64,000 nucleotides of DNA from ZC4RG30 sp039932715 (GCA_039932715.1 JBDTPN010000004.1:1-64000), one strand, 5' to 3'. Positions 7,154 to 14,845 are shown, numbered from the stretch's first letter. A program made the numbers and translations. The notes: generated from the letters alone by a model not told the origin.

Positions 7154-7573
7154 GTCGGCCACATCGCCTAAAGGGTTTTCCCTAAACCATTGCACAATGC
7201 GGGGCATCATCTGCTCAAAGCCTGCTGGGACATTGATGCTAATGAAGCCACATTCTTCCTCACCACGATTCTCGAAGTCGTGAGGAATGCCCCCAGGAAT
7301 TAGGGCGTAACTGCCGCGGGGTGCGTCATTTCGTTCCCCGTCTATGAACATGCTGAGCGTCCCGACAATAACGTAGAAGATGTGATCGTCGGCGTGTGAA
7401 TGGGTGCCTGGCCCACGCGTGCGCGGTTCGAGCCACCATTCAGAGATGGAATATCTTGAGGCGGTCTCCGCCCCATCGGCAAAGAAGACGGCGCGCATCC
7501 GTCCCATGTCGTATTTTCGCCCTTGTTCGGGACGGACGATCAGTGGCTTTCTAGCGCTGCCGTCAATGCTCAT
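7148..7573 (-). CDS. cupin-domain protein
   Basis: 141 residues. A single cupin barrel is visible: motif 1 GPGTHSHADDHIFYVIVGTL (about 55-74; G-x5-H-x-H-x4-E-like pattern) and motif 2 around GSYALIPGGIPHDFENRGEEE (about 86-106, with histidine in PHDF). The SISEWWLEPRTRGPGTHSH context is shared by small quercetinase-like or sugar-binding cupins. Function unknown. Its stop codon is formed by the attC core box. Confidence 0.88.
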   Translation of the reverse strand: MSIDGSARKPLIVRPEQGRKYDMGRMRAVFFADGAETASRYSISEWWLEPRTRGPGTHSHADDHIFYVIVGTLSMFIDGERNDAPRGSYALIPGGIPHDFENRGEEECGFISINVPAGFEQMMPRIVQWFRENPLGDVADA

Positions 7574-7610
7574 GCGGACCCCTGGATTTCGTGCACAACT
7601 TCGATCCGAC

Positions 7611-7745
7611 GCCTAACGGCCCACATCGGCGGCCGAGCGCAACGCCATCAGTACGCGGGCGCGCAGGACTTGCTTGGGCGCGGCGCATCCTCGCCCGCGG
7701 CCAGGCACTTTATCTCTCACGGCCCGCTGCATGTGATTGTTAGAC
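7611..7745 (-). repeat. attC site (135 bp class)
   Basis: Boxes GCCTAAC (7611-7617) and GTTAGAC (7739-7745); CCACATCGGCGGCC...CTGCATGTGATT arms. Confidence 0.92.
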
Positions 7746-8150
7746 GCCACGGAGCGTCCACCCGCGCCTTCCTGCCACGATGGAGAACCACAGAAGTGCG
7801 GCGTGCAGTGCGGTAATGATTACCGGACCAATGATCGACCCGCCCGTGCCTTTCACCAGTACGTAGGCGTAGAACAGCGGCGTAAAGAGTAGAGATAACC
7901 CAAAGAAGGACGTCGCCCAAGTTCTGCGTAGCACCAACCCAAGAATTCCGCCAACCTCACCTACTATAGCCACGCCAAGCAGTAGCCAGAAGATGAGATC
8001 TGGAGACAACCCCAACTGCGCGGTTGTTTCAGCCGCGGGCCTGAAGATAATTCCAAGCGTAGCGACGATACCAGACAGTACGAATGCGCTGGCAAGGGAC
8101 ACACCTACCCAGTATTTGCGGGGTGGCTTGGTCAGGTACTCCGTTACCAT
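7740..8150 (-). CDS. cassette-encoded four-helix membrane protein, unknown
   Basis: 136 residues with four hydrophobic helices at about 16-36, 50-70, 80-98 and 104-125. The arginine pair between helices 2 and 3 (LRRTWATSFFGLSLLF) and the short ends suggest a small integral inner-membrane protein. The pattern recalls a group of uncharacterised four-helix proteins often described as 'sugar transporter-like', but I cannot assign it. The stop codon is the attC TAA. Confidence 0.7.
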   Translation of the reverse strand: MVTEYLTKPPRKYWVGVSLASAFVLSGIVATLGIIFRPAAETTAQLGLSPDLIFWLLLGVAIVGEVGGILGLVLRRTWATSFFGLSLLFTPLFYAYVLVKGTGGSIIGPVIITALHAALLWFSIVAGRRGWTLRGV

Positions 8151-8172
8151 AATTACCTCTTACGCTAGTGGC

Positions 8173-8260
8173 GTCTAACGGCTTCGCTGAGCGCGCCGAG
8201 CACAGCGAACATGACAGGGCAGTTTATCGTTCACGGCCGCGCTCCAGCGATTTGTTAGGC
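8173..8260 (-). repeat. attC site (short class, 88 bp)
   Basis: Boxes GTCTAAC (8173-8179) and GTTAGGC (8254-8260) with GCGCGCCGAGC / GCGCTCCAGCG arms. Confidence 0.9.
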
Positions 8261-8502
8261 CCACCAGCGCGAGGCCCGCCATGAGGATCTTCCTCCTTCC
8301 CGCCACGGCTACGGTGCGTCACAAGTATCAAGGCAGTGGCAACGCCAATAATGATGGCAACCCCAGCGCCGCCCATCGCCGGGTGGACCAGTGCGATCCT
8401 CCTGAGGATCGGCAGGAAGGCGACGCCGAAAGCAACGGCAGCTACTACTGCTACCGACGCGGCAAGCGAAGCGATGGCAAGTGGAACTAAGCGGATTCGC
8501 AT
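8224..8502 (-). CDS. cassette-encoded two-helix membrane protein, unknown
   Basis: 92 residues. Two helices (about 6-28 and 43-62) are followed by a basic, glycine-rich tail. The last dozen residues (GPNKSLERGRER) are simply the translated attC, because no stop precedes the recombination site; translation ends inside the attC at 8224. No family recognised. Confidence 0.55.
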   Translation of the reverse strand: MRIRLVPLAIASLAASVAVVAAVAFGVAFLPILRRIALVHPAMGGAGVAIIIGVATALILVTHRSRGGKEEDPHGGPRAGGPNKSLERGRER

Positions 8503-8521
8503 AAGGTACCTCCCGGATAGG

Positions 8522-8656
8522 GCCTAACGGCCCACATCAGCGGCTGGGCACTGTCGCTTCAGCACGCGGGCGCGCAAGGTCATCTTCGCCGCGAGGCTTC
8601 CTCGCCCGCGGCCAAGTACTTTATCGGTCACGGCTCGCTGCATGTGATTGTTAGGC
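8522..8656 (-). repeat. attC site (135 bp class)
   Basis: Boxes GCCTAAC (8522-8528) and GTTAGGC (8650-8656); same subgroup as the sites at 7611 and 15,369. Confidence 0.93.
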
Positions 8657-8657
8657 G

Positions 8658-9047
8658 TCATCTCGACTTCTCCAGCTCTTGGCGCAGCGCGTTGACTGCG
8701 TCTTTGTCGAAGCTGCCTTGCATGTTGTCACGGGGATCTTTCGCCCAGTACATAAGCGCTCCCTTCCAACCCTCTTGAGAGTAGAAATCTATGGCTCCGG
8801 AAATCCCACTTTCTCGACGCACCGTAACGCGAAAGTCTCCGGTCGGAGGCGTAGCCAATACCAGTCCTGACCAGCCAGCACGGTGTTCCTTAAGCCAGGA
8901 ATTGAGCAATACCACTTGGCGGGCGCTCAGAGGATGACTCGTGCCCTGTGCAAGTGCTTCTCCGGATACAATGGGAGAGCTGTCCCTGCAGCCACTGAGT
9001 AGCAATAGACTGACCGCAATCACCAGAGCTGAAAGATGACGTGTCAT
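8658..9047 (-). CDS. cassette-encoded small lipoprotein
   Basis: 129 residues. A signal sequence with lipobox SLLLLSGC (cysteine at about residue 20) predicts lipid anchoring, with RDSS after the cysteine. The mature part has a QVVLLNSWLKEHRAGWSGLVLATPP segment and a beta-rich middle (FRVTVRRESGISGAIDFYS). I do not recognise a family. The TGA stop begins one base beyond the attC. Confidence 0.75.
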   Translation of the reverse strand: MTRHLSALVIAVSLLLLSGCRDSSPIVSGEALAQGTSHPLSARQVVLLNSWLKEHRAGWSGLVLATPPTGDFRVTVRRESGISGAIDFYSQEGWKGALMYWAKDPRDNMQGSFDKDAVNALRQELEKSR

Positions 9048-9050
9048 GAC

Positions 9051-9137
9051 GCCTAACGGTTGAGTTCAGCGGCCGGCCGCTGATGTGTGGGAATAAGCAA
9101 TTTATGGTTCCCGGGCCGCTGCAACGACTTGTTAGAC
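9051..9137 (-). repeat. attC site (short class, 87 bp)
   Basis: Boxes GCCTAAC (9051-9057) and GTTAGAC (9131-9137); GTTCAGCGGCCGGCCGCTGA / CCGGGCCGCTGCAACG arms, very like the site at 904. Confidence 0.92.
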
Positions 9138-9152
9138 CTGCGTTGCATCAGA

Positions 9153-9419
9153 TTAGCTCGCCTTTAACTCTTCACGAATCACACGCCGCAAAGTCCCCTC
9201 ATCAACAGTCACGGTACCTGTGGCTTTACGAAGGGTACGGTTGATCAAGGTCTGGTACCCCGTGCCCTCAGACTCAGCCTTGGCTCGAAACACCGTCAAT
9301 AGATCGTTATCGAGCATGATCGTGATGCGAGTCTTGCCCTTGGCTGCAGCCTGGAGGCGCGCAAGATGTGGAACGCTCTTGGCGCGCTTGGCCTTGGACA
9401 TGTCGTACTGCTTACGCAT
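9153..9419 (-). CDS. brnA: BrnA-type antitoxin
   Basis: 88 residues from ATG at 9419, which overlaps the toxin's stop by 8 bp; an in-frame upstream start is possible but would sit deep inside the toxin gene. RITIMLDNDLLTVFRAKAESEGTGYQTLINRTLRKA is the ribbon-helix-helix DNA-binding domain of BrnA (PF14384). It is expected to bind BrnT and repress the operon. Second gene of the BrnTA cassette. Confidence 0.9.
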   Translation of the reverse strand: MRKQYDMSKAKRAKSVPHLARLQAAAKGKTRITIMLDNDLLTVFRAKAESEGTGYQTLINRTLRKATGTVTVDEGTLRRVIREELKAS

Positions 9420-9684
9420 AGTAGGTCGCTTCCTTTCGCGTGGATTTGCGAGCCGAGATGAGGCGGAGTCGATCCTCGGCACGTAACGTGTAGATCACGG
9501 TGAGCAGGCGCGCGCTGGTGCTCATGCCGACCAAAACCCAGCGCGCCTCTCCGCTGGAGGTATCGTCTTCCTGGGAGAGCGCGCGAGGATCAAGTAGGGA
9601 CGTGGCGGCTTCTTCGAAGCTCACCCCGTGCTTCTTGAGATTGGCCGCTGCCTTGGCAGCATCCCACTCGATCTCCATATGCAT
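9412..9684 (-). CDS. brnT: BrnT-type toxin
   Basis: 90 residues from ATG at 9684 (a start two codons later is equally possible). MEIEWDAAKAAANLKKHGVSFEEAATSLLDPRALSQED and GMSTSARLLTVIYTLRAEDRLRLISARKSTRKEATYY match BrnT (PF04365), a RelE-fold ribonuclease; the (I)SAR(K/R)xxRxExxxY ending is diagnostic. Toxin-first order is typical of BrnTA. Confidence 0.93.
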   Translation of the reverse strand: MHMEIEWDAAKAAANLKKHGVSFEEAATSLLDPRALSQEDDTSSGEARWVLVGMSTSARLLTVIYTLRAEDRLRLISARKSTRKEATYYA

Positions 9685-9748
9685 ACTATATGCATATCCG
9701 CGCGATTCCGCAACCACCGCCACAAAGGTGGCGAGACGTGTCCCGCAG

Positions 9749-9883
9749 GTCTAACGGCCCGCATCAGCGCGCGGGCAACCCCGCTCTAGCAGGCGGGCGC
9801 GCATGGCTCTCTTTGTCGAGGCGATCGCCCGCCCGCGGCCGGGCACTTTATTCAACCCGCAGCGCTGCATGCGATTGTTAGCC
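9749..9883 (-). repeat. attC site (135 bp class)
   Basis: Boxes GTCTAAC (9749-9755) and GTTAGCC (9877-9883); subgroup of the sites at 3303 and 6568. Confidence 0.92.
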
Positions 9884-10246
9884 GCCATGACTAGAATTCT
9901 GGGTCGTCCATGTTTTCGATTCAATAAGCGCGCCGAATGTCGCCCCCAAGAACATGCCTGCCGCAAGAAATGCAGCTAGCCCCACGCTCAGTCCAATCGG
10001 CACGCCTGTCCGGGGCGATATCAAACTTCCTCCCCACCCTGCTCCCAGGCTGCCACCAACAATGACCGCAGCAATGAGCGACGGAACCACCGAAACTATC
10101 AGCCAGCGATGTCCGGCGGCGATCACCAGTAGTGGGCGTTTTGCACTCTTCGCTATGCGTCTGGATGCCCAAGCGCCGGCTACATATCCCACGGCCCCGC
10201 CGAGGGCGAGACCAGCCACCATCGCTGCTATTACTCCGTAGATCAT
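9878..10246 (-). CDS. cassette-encoded glycine-rich membrane protein, unknown
   Basis: 122 residues. Hydrophobic stretches at about 2-27, 47-70 and 80-106 are rich in Gly-x-x-x-Gly patterns (GLALGGAVGYVAGAWAS, AVIVGGSLGAGWGGSL, GLAAFLAAGMFLGATFGAL), suggesting tightly packed helices. Positively charged loop RRIAKSAKRP follows helix 1. No family recognised. Stop codon from the attC core. Confidence 0.65.
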   Translation of the reverse strand: MIYGVIAAMVAGLALGGAVGYVAGAWASRRIAKSAKRPLLVIAAGHRWLIVSVVPSLIAAVIVGGSLGAGWGGSLISPRTGVPIGLSVGLAAFLAAGMFLGATFGALIESKTWTTQNSSHGG

Positions 10247-10249
10247 GGC

Positions 10250-10384
10250 GCCTAACGGCTTCGTTCAGCGGCAGGTTGCTGACCTATCAGCACGCGGGCG
10301 CACTGCAATGAGTTGAGTACGAGGCTCGGACGCCCGCGGCCGAGCACTTTATGTGTCCCGGACCGCTGCAACGATTTGTTAGGC
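10250..10384 (-). repeat. attC site (135 bp class)
   Basis: Boxes GCCTAAC (10,250-10,256) and GTTAGGC (10,378-10,384). Confidence 0.93.
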
Positions 10385-10417
10385 GGCGCGTGCTGGAGCT
10401 CGTAAATCCACCTTCTA

Positions 10418-10972
10418 TCAGACATCTACGCCCTCTTCGATTCCATGGTGACTTGCACGAACTTGCTGGACGCGCCAACGTATGGATCGTTGGAGCATGA
10501 TGGGATATCCGTTAAGCGCAACGTTGAAGGCGAGAATCCAAAGGGCTGCGGAGATCCCACCGATTGCAAAGCAGAAGAGTGACATGAAAATCGCGAAAGA
10601 AAAGGCCGCAAGGTGACAAATCTCGGCCCCTTTTGTCACAAGTTCGACGCGATCCAGGAATGCGCCGCGGTTCTTTGGTTTCTGGGGCGCCTCAAGTCCT
10701 ACTAATAGGAGCCATGCCGGGGTCGTAACTATCCACTTGATCAGCCCGACTCCGACCCAGTGGTAGAGCACCGGTTCAATTGGGTGAACTGACTCAAGAC
10801 GGCGCGGCAAGCGTATGGCGCCAATCATGGCGGCGCCGAGTAGGGGATAGTTCGGAACCCAGGCTAGAGCAAACCCGATAGCCGGAATTACTGAGTGGGC
10901 TAACAAGCACAATAGTGCAATGACGATAAAGACATGAAACCGAAGCCCCCACGCCTTGATCCATGATGGCAT
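10418..10972 (-). CDS. membrane protein resembling CrtO-type glycosyl-diaponeurosporenoate acyltransferase
   Basis: 184 residues from ATG at 10,972; an upstream in-frame extension would be attC-encoded. Four hydrophobic helices are visible (about 12-32, 36-50, 75-92 and 122-155). The C-terminal NVALNGYPIMLQRSIRWRVQQV is like the N-x-(Y)P-x-x-x-QR-x-x-R signature of the glycosyl-4,4'-diaponeurosporenoate acyltransferase (CrtO) family. Carotenoid genes are not seen nearby, so the substrate is unknown; the family link is an inference from this motif. Confidence 0.65.
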   Translation of the reverse strand: MPSWIKAWGLRFHVFIVIALLCLLAHSVIPAIGFALAWVPNYPLLGAAMIGAIRLPRRLESVHPIEPVLYHWVGVGLIKWIVTTPAWLLLVGLEAPQKPKNRGAFLDRVELVTKGAEICHLAAFSFAIFMSLFCFAIGGISAALWILAFNVALNGYPIMLQRSIRWRVQQVRASHHGIEEGVDV

Positions 10973-10983
10973 CGGTGAGTGCC

Positions 10984-11112
10984 GCCTAACGTCCCCGTTC
11001 AGCGGCGGCGCGCCGCCGCGCCTGCGGCGCACGGCCACTGCACCCAACGACAGCATGACAGTCGGGCGCGTGCACTTTATCGTGACCCGACCGCTGCAAC
11101 GGGTTGTTATGC
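10984..11112 (-). repeat. attC site (129 bp)
   Basis: Boxes GCCTAAC (10,984-10,990) and GTTATGC (11,106-11,112); shares GTCCCCGTTCAGCGGCGGCGC and CGACCGCTGCAACGGGTTG arms with the site at 14,150. Confidence 0.88.
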
Positions 11113-11148
11113 GGCGCGACGTCAAGGAGGTGCCGGATCATTAAAGAT

Positions 11149-11167
11149 TCCACTTTATCGTTCACGG
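11149..11167 (-). repeat. isolated attC fragment
   Basis: The 19 bases here match the internal 'CACTTTATCGTTCACGG' block found in many attC sites of this array, but no core boxes flank them. They lie just beyond a complete attC and overlap the end of the next cassette gene, so this cassette seems to carry the remnant of a second attC. Confidence 0.6.
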
Positions 11168-11560
11168 TCTCTCTAACGACGGGTAATGCGGACGGAGCAG
11201 ACCTGGAAAGATCGCGAGAGCGGCAAATCCAGCCCCCACCAAGTTACAGAACAACAATCCGTAGACATCGACGCCGTGGGCTTTGCCAGAGATGAGTCCG
11301 AGGATTCCGAACCCCAAATACGCCGCTGCCAATATAGAGAACCACCACGTCCGGACAGCAGGCGGCGCTCGGCGTTGGCCAGCTACGCCGTACCAACACA
11401 AACTCCCACTTACCCACAAGCCATTGAGAATCATGAATCCCCTGCTGTGAATCCAGTTCAGGGGGTGCACCGTGAAATGGATGCCGCCCCAGAGCAGCGC
11501 TATGGCGGCCACTATCGCGCAGACTCTGGCTAGCACCTCTCCGTTCGGCCGTGATGTCAC
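11162..11560 (-). CDS. cassette-encoded four-helix membrane protein, unknown
   Basis: 132 residues. Helices at about 10-30, 40-60, 70-90 and 98-118. The opening RPNGEVLARVCAIVAAIALLWGGIHFTVHPLNW and the GFMILNGLWVSGSLCWYGVAGQRRAP loop do not match a family I know. The C terminus (YPSLERP) is encoded by the attC remnant at 11,149-11,167. Confidence 0.65.
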   Translation of the reverse strand: MTSRPNGEVLARVCAIVAAIALLWGGIHFTVHPLNWIHSRGFMILNGLWVSGSLCWYGVAGQRRAPPAVRTWWFSILAAAYLGFGILGLISGKAHGVDVYGLLFCNLVGAGFAALAIFPGLLRPHYPSLERP

Positions 11561-11616
11561 CTTAGAGCCCTCCGTTTAGGTCAGTGCGTCCCTTCGTGCC
11601 CACCTCTTGGTTCGCC

Positions 11617-11750
11617 GCATAACGGCCCACATCAGCGACCGGGCGCTGATGTTTCTGCACGCGGGCGGGAATGACTTGATTGAACACTATGGTCTCTCGC
11701 CCGCGGCCGGCACTTTATCGTTCCCGGATCGCTGCATGTGATTGTTAGGC
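11617..11750 (-). repeat. attC site (134 bp)
   Basis: Boxes GCATAAC (11,617-11,623, one base off) and GTTAGGC (11,744-11,750); subgroup with ACATCAGCGACCGGGCGCTG / ATCGCTGCATGTGATT arms. Confidence 0.9.
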
Positions 11751-12262
11751 GGCGTCGACGCCTCTAGAGCAGTTGGCAAGCAGGCCGGATCTGGAAATGC
11801 ACCCTTTCCAGCAGGTACCGTCTTCACGGCCCAGCGCTCCTTCAGCTTGGCAACCACGAGGTCCGACAAATGGCTTGCCACTTCGTCGCTTGGCTCGTGG
11901 GAAAACCCAATTGCCATGTCATAGAGATTCAGACCAAGGTTTCCTGCGCTAAGTCCGAGGCCATCATCGCCCTCAATAGCGACATGTACTAAGCCACCGC
12001 TTGAATGCATGTGTTCCCCCGTGGCGTTTACCGCCCGGAGGCCACGCATTGCCTCTCCGCTCCCGTCCATGTATCTCATGCCCTGCTCAATGGCAATATC
12101 CTGAAGTATCTGCTTAAACGCGGCCACGCCTTCTTCGTCGTTGAGACACAGCTGAACCATTAAGCGGGCATGTCTGCCTGGAGTGCAGGCCGCAAACAAG
12201 ATGATGCTTAAAGCGCCTACGATGCGCCAAACCCGGACATGATTTGAGCAGAAGGCTGCCAA
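11687..12262 (-). CDS. cassette-encoded lipoprotein
   Basis: 191 residues. N-terminal signal with lipobox SIILFAAC (cysteine at about 26). The mature part has a helix-rich first half (LNDEEGVAAFKQILQDIAIEQG) and a VAIEGDDGLGLSAGNLGLNLYDMAIGFS strand region. No family recognised. The final 20 or so residues (starting at PPNNHMQRSG) are attC-encoded and the stop falls inside the attC. Confidence 0.7.
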   Translation of the reverse strand: MAAFCSNHVRVWRIVGALSIILFAACTPGRHARLMVQLCLNDEEGVAAFKQILQDIAIEQGMRYMDGSGEAMRGLRAVNATGEHMHSSGGLVHVAIEGDDGLGLSAGNLGLNLYDMAIGFSHEPSDEVASHLSDLVVAKLKERWAVKTVPAGKGAFPDPACLPTALEASTPPNNHMQRSGNDKVPAAGERP

Positions 12263-12267
12263 GCGCC

Positions 12268-12402
12268 GCCTAACGGCTTCGTTCAGCGACCGGCCGCGTG
12301 CGCTTCAGCACGCGGGCGCGCCGCAGTGAGTAGAGCATTAGGCTAGGCCGCCCGCGGCCGAGCACTTTATGCGTCCCGGATCGCTGCAACGATTTGTTAG
12401 GC
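12268..12402 (-). repeat. attC site (135 bp class)
   Basis: Boxes GCCTAAC (12,268-12,274) and GTTAGGC (12,396-12,402). Confidence 0.93.
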
Positions 12403-12591
12403 GACACGGCGCCGGCAACGTGCACCTTCATGGTCGCGCTATGCAACACATATGACGACCATGGCGTTAGTGACCACCACCATCTCCACCGGCGTCACCG
12501 CCGCCATGATCGGACGAGTGAGAGTGAGTCGATGAGGATCCTTCCTCACGCGTCCGCTTCAGCGAGGTGTTAGGCCGCTCAAAGGCGCTCG
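12403..12591 (-). other. gene-less cassette segment with half an attC
   Basis: Together with the attC before it this makes a gene-free stretch of about 330 bp. On the + strand 12,555-12,575 reads as one attC arm (a GCTTCAGCGAGGTG arm ending in GTTAGGC at 12,569-12,575), but no matching second arm is found to the left. No convincing open frame lies in it. It may be the residue of a lost cassette fused to the next one. Confidence 0.5.
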
Positions 12592-12834
12592 CTACCGCAC
12601 CGGGCCCTTCGCCGAATTTCGGCCGCGCCCCCACCACTTGTGCCCTGCCGATATGGCTACCCATGTTCCAACAAGGGAACAAAACAAGCCGCTCACAACC
12701 GCAACTCCCGGAACACTGAACAGGCGGACTAGCCCAGGAAGCGCGACGACGGCTAGGTAAATTGCCAGCCCTGCGCAGATAGTCGCGGCAAAGACCGAGA
12801 GCAGAAGTGGAAGAAGCCGAACTTGGTTCTGCAT
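12592..12834 (-). CDS. small two-helix membrane protein, unknown
   Basis: 80 residues. Two long hydrophobic helices (about 7-32 and 40-62: RLLPLLLSVFAATICAGLAI and PGVAVVSGLFCSLVGTWVAI) end in a basic tail GHKWWGRGRNSAKGPVR. No family recognised. The 100 bp in front of it, up to the next attC, hold no other gene and may carry its promoter. Confidence 0.6.
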   Translation of the reverse strand: MQNQVRLLPLLLSVFAATICAGLAIYLAVVALPGLVRLFSVPGVAVVSGLFCSLVGTWVAISAGHKWWGRGRNSAKGPVR

Positions 12835-12934
12835 GGGCGAAGCTCCTTTCTATTTGTGGGCGATCGTACACGAGGTGTGTCACAGGGGCGTATCGATCAG
12901 CAACACCGTAGAGTTGCGGGTACGTCAAAGTGTC

Positions 12935-13069
12935 GCCTAACGGCTTCGTTCAGCGGCGGGCCGCTGACCTTTTAGCACGCGGGCACCCGACAGCGAGTTG
13001 AGCACCAGGCTCAGCCGCCCGCGGCCGAGCACTTTATGCGTCCGGGCCCGCTGCAACGATTTGTTAGGC
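12935..13069 (-). repeat. attC site (135 bp class)
   Basis: Boxes GCCTAAC (12,935-12,941) and GTTAGGC (13,063-13,069). Confidence 0.93.
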
Positions 13070-13276
13070 GGCAACTTCCACGTAGTCGACGCGGCTCGAG
13101 GGCGGTGGAATTGGTGTTCCATCTTCTTTCATCCCATCAAGGTGAAACTCGATCGCCTCGCGGATGGCCGCTTCCGTCTCAGCCTGGTTCGCACCGGTCG
13201 CCACGCAGCCAGGCAGATCCGGCACGTAGGCTGAGAAGTTGCTCCCGGCTTTTTCAATTACTACGGCGTAGCGCAT
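13064..13276 (-). CDS. hicB: HicB-type antitoxin
   Basis: 70 residues. MRYAVVIEKAGSNFSAYVPDLPGCVATGANQAETEAAIREAIEFHLDGMKEDG is the degenerate RNase H-like HicB domain (PF15919), with the Y-x-P-D-LPGC-x-A-x-G signature. No separate DNA-binding tail is present, so it belongs to the short HicB group. It neutralises HicA. Stop codon from the attC core box; 15 bp separate it from hicA. Confidence 0.93.
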   Translation of the reverse strand: MRYAVVIEKAGSNFSAYVPDLPGCVATGANQAETEAAIREAIEFHLDGMKEDGTPIPPPSSRVDYVEVAA

Positions 13277-13291
13277 GGCCTTTACCTTAAT

Positions 13292-13477
13292 TCACTTGAG
13301 GCTGGACTGCTTCAGGATACTGTTGAGCGTGCCCGGAGCCAAGTCATCACTGGGTTTCCCCGGCACCGTCACGCGGCCAGGCTTCGTAGGGTGCTTGTAC
13401 TGGCGGTGACTGCCACGGGTTGCCGCCAGGTACCACCCGTCGTCTTTGAGCATTTGCAGTACGTCAGAGACTTTCAC
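13292..13477 (-). CDS. hicA: HicA-type toxin
   Basis: 61 residues. MKVSDVLQMLKDDGWYLAATRGSHRQYKHP and GRVTVPGKPSDDLAPGTLNSILKQ match HicA (PF07927), a double-stranded-RNA-binding-fold mRNA interferase; the catalytic histidine lies in RGSHRQY. It precedes hicB, as is usual. Confidence 0.94.
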   Translation of the reverse strand: MKVSDVLQMLKDDGWYLAATRGSHRQYKHPTKPGRVTVPGKPSDDLAPGTLNSILKQSSLK

Positions 13478-13526
13478 GCCAAAAGCCTAACAGCACCGGA
13501 ACTGAGCAACCACGCGGACAATTGCC

Positions 13527-13661
13527 GCCTAACGACTGAGTTCAGCGGCCGGCCGCTGGTTTGTTAGAACGCGGGCGCGCGGCACCAAGGTGAGCGAGAG
13601 ACTGGACCGCCCGCGCCCGAGCACTTTATAGGTCCCGGGCCGCTGCAACGATTTGTTAAGC
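13527..13661 (-). repeat. attC site (135 bp class)
   Basis: Boxes GCCTAAC (13,527-13,533) and GTTAAGC (13,655-13,661, one base off). Confidence 0.92.
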
Positions 13662-13691
13662 GGCACCTTAGACATGAGCCAACGTCCGCAT

Positions 13692-13979
13692 TTAGCCGGC
13701 ACCCGCTGGTCCTTTCATGGGCTCGACTACCACCAAGCGTGACCAGGCGCCGTGGCCCTTCACCATGAAATATCCGCCTGTGGGTGGTTGTAGGTCTGCT
13801 CCGCTGCTCACGACCACAGTACGGCCGGACTCCACCAGGACTATTCCCAAGCGGTCGCTCACAGGAATCCAGTTTTCTGCCGCTACGCCTTGTGGGCGAT
13901 CTGCAGCTGAGGCTGAAAGGGTGGCGTACGAACAAACGGCAAGGAGAACAGCTATCGATGCAAAGGCAAAGCGTTTCAT
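13692..13979 (-). CDS. small exported protein, unknown
   Basis: 95 residues. A signal peptide (KRFAFASIAVLLAVCSYATLSASA, cut near residue 25) leads to a mature part of about 70 residues with NWIPVSDRLGIVLVES and GYFMVKGHGAWSRLVVVEP. The pattern suggests a small periplasmic beta-rich protein. No family recognised. Confidence 0.65.
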   Translation of the reverse strand: MKRFAFASIAVLLAVCSYATLSASAADRPQGVAAENWIPVSDRLGIVLVESGRTVVVSSGADLQPPTGGYFMVKGHGAWSRLVVVEPMKGPAGAG

Positions 13980-14149
13980 GTGACCCTCCGTTGACGAGTG
14001 ATTTTCCGGAACCTACATTAGACGACACAAAGGACTTGTTCCAGAAGCGGATCGCGAGAGTAATGAGATAGCTAAGGCCCGCCCCTTGTGCGCGATCGAG
14101 TGAGTTCCGTGGGCTTTAAACATCGACTTCGGCACGACCTTTCGGTGCC
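13980..14149. other. non-coding cassette leader
   Basis: 170 bp between the exported-protein gene and the next attC (about 326 bp without a gene when that attC and the short spacer after it are counted). I see no open frame or RNA structure that I can support; it may carry the promoter of the 13,692-13,979 gene. Confidence 0.4.
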
Positions 14150-14275
14150 GCCTAACGTCCCCGTTCAGCGGCGGCGCTTCGCACCTGCGGCGCATAGCCG
14201 CCGACCCCAATGCCTGCGAGACATTTGGGCGCGTGCACTTTATCGCAACCCGACCGCTGCAACGGGTTGTTAGGC
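14150..14275 (-). repeat. attC site (126 bp)
   Basis: Boxes GCCTAAC (14,150-14,156) and GTTAGGC (14,269-14,275); subgroup of the site at 10,984. Confidence 0.9.
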
Positions 14276-14305
14276 GACTGGCACATCATGAGAGAACCGC
14301 CACAT

Positions 14306-14662
14306 TCAGTCCTTGAGTTCTACCGCGAGAATGTGAAGGTCGGTTGTTCCTACATTCTCTACATAGTGAGGGCCTATCGGACCGGCCCAGAGTGCGGAGC
14401 CTACTGCCGGCTTGGGACCCATGGTTCGCGAGTCCAGAAGTACATTGCCTTGCGGGTCGTAGCGGACAAAGTCGCTCCAACTCAATACGTATAGCGCTGC
14501 AGGCCACTCATGGGCATGTATTGGTGTTCGCTCGCCTGGCTTAACCATGGTATTCAGAACGCGAGTCCTGCCATTCTCCAATAATGGGGAATGGTGATCT
14601 GGTGCCATGACCATGGCATCAAGCTCATGTGTGGCAGGGTAGGATTCTTGCAAGTCGTTCAT
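14306..14662 (-). CDS. small cupin-like protein
   Basis: 118 residues from ATG at 14,662 (a GTG start three codons upstream is possible). A cupin core is visible: VKPGERTPIHAHEWPAALYVLSWSDFVRYD (motif 1, H-x-H-x-W/E) and AGPIGPHYVENVGTTDLHILAVEL (motif 2, histidine in PHYVEN). The order resembles small cytosolic cupins of unknown ligand. Only the metal histidines can be pointed at. Confidence 0.8.
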   Translation of the reverse strand: MNDLQESYPATHELDAMVMAPDHHSPLLENGRTRVLNTMVKPGERTPIHAHEWPAALYVLSWSDFVRYDPQGNVLLDSRTMGPKPAVGSALWAGPIGPHYVENVGTTDLHILAVELKD

Positions 14663-14758
14663 AAAGTGCACGGGCTTATTCGGTGAGCCTCATATCCGAT
14701 CACTGCAGCGTAGCGAAACTTGTCTCTCGCTGGATCATAGAAAGCGCATCTCCAAGTC

Positions 14759-14845
14759 GCCTAACGGCCCCGTTCAGCGGCCGGCCGCGACCCTGTAGAG
14801 GCAAGCACTTTATCGTTCACGGACCGCTGCAACGATTTGTTAGGC
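14759..14845 (-). repeat. attC site (short class, 87 bp)
   Basis: Boxes GCCTAAC (14,759-14,765) and GTTAGGC (14,839-14,845); GTTCAGCGGCCGGCCGC / GACCGCTGCAACG arms. Confidence 0.93.

Noticed and set aside
12467..12928. 153-codon frame on the minus strand
   Set aside because: It overlaps the better-supported 12,592-12,834 membrane protein in another frame, and its tail is low-complexity attC-arm sequence (Gly/Asp/His-rich).
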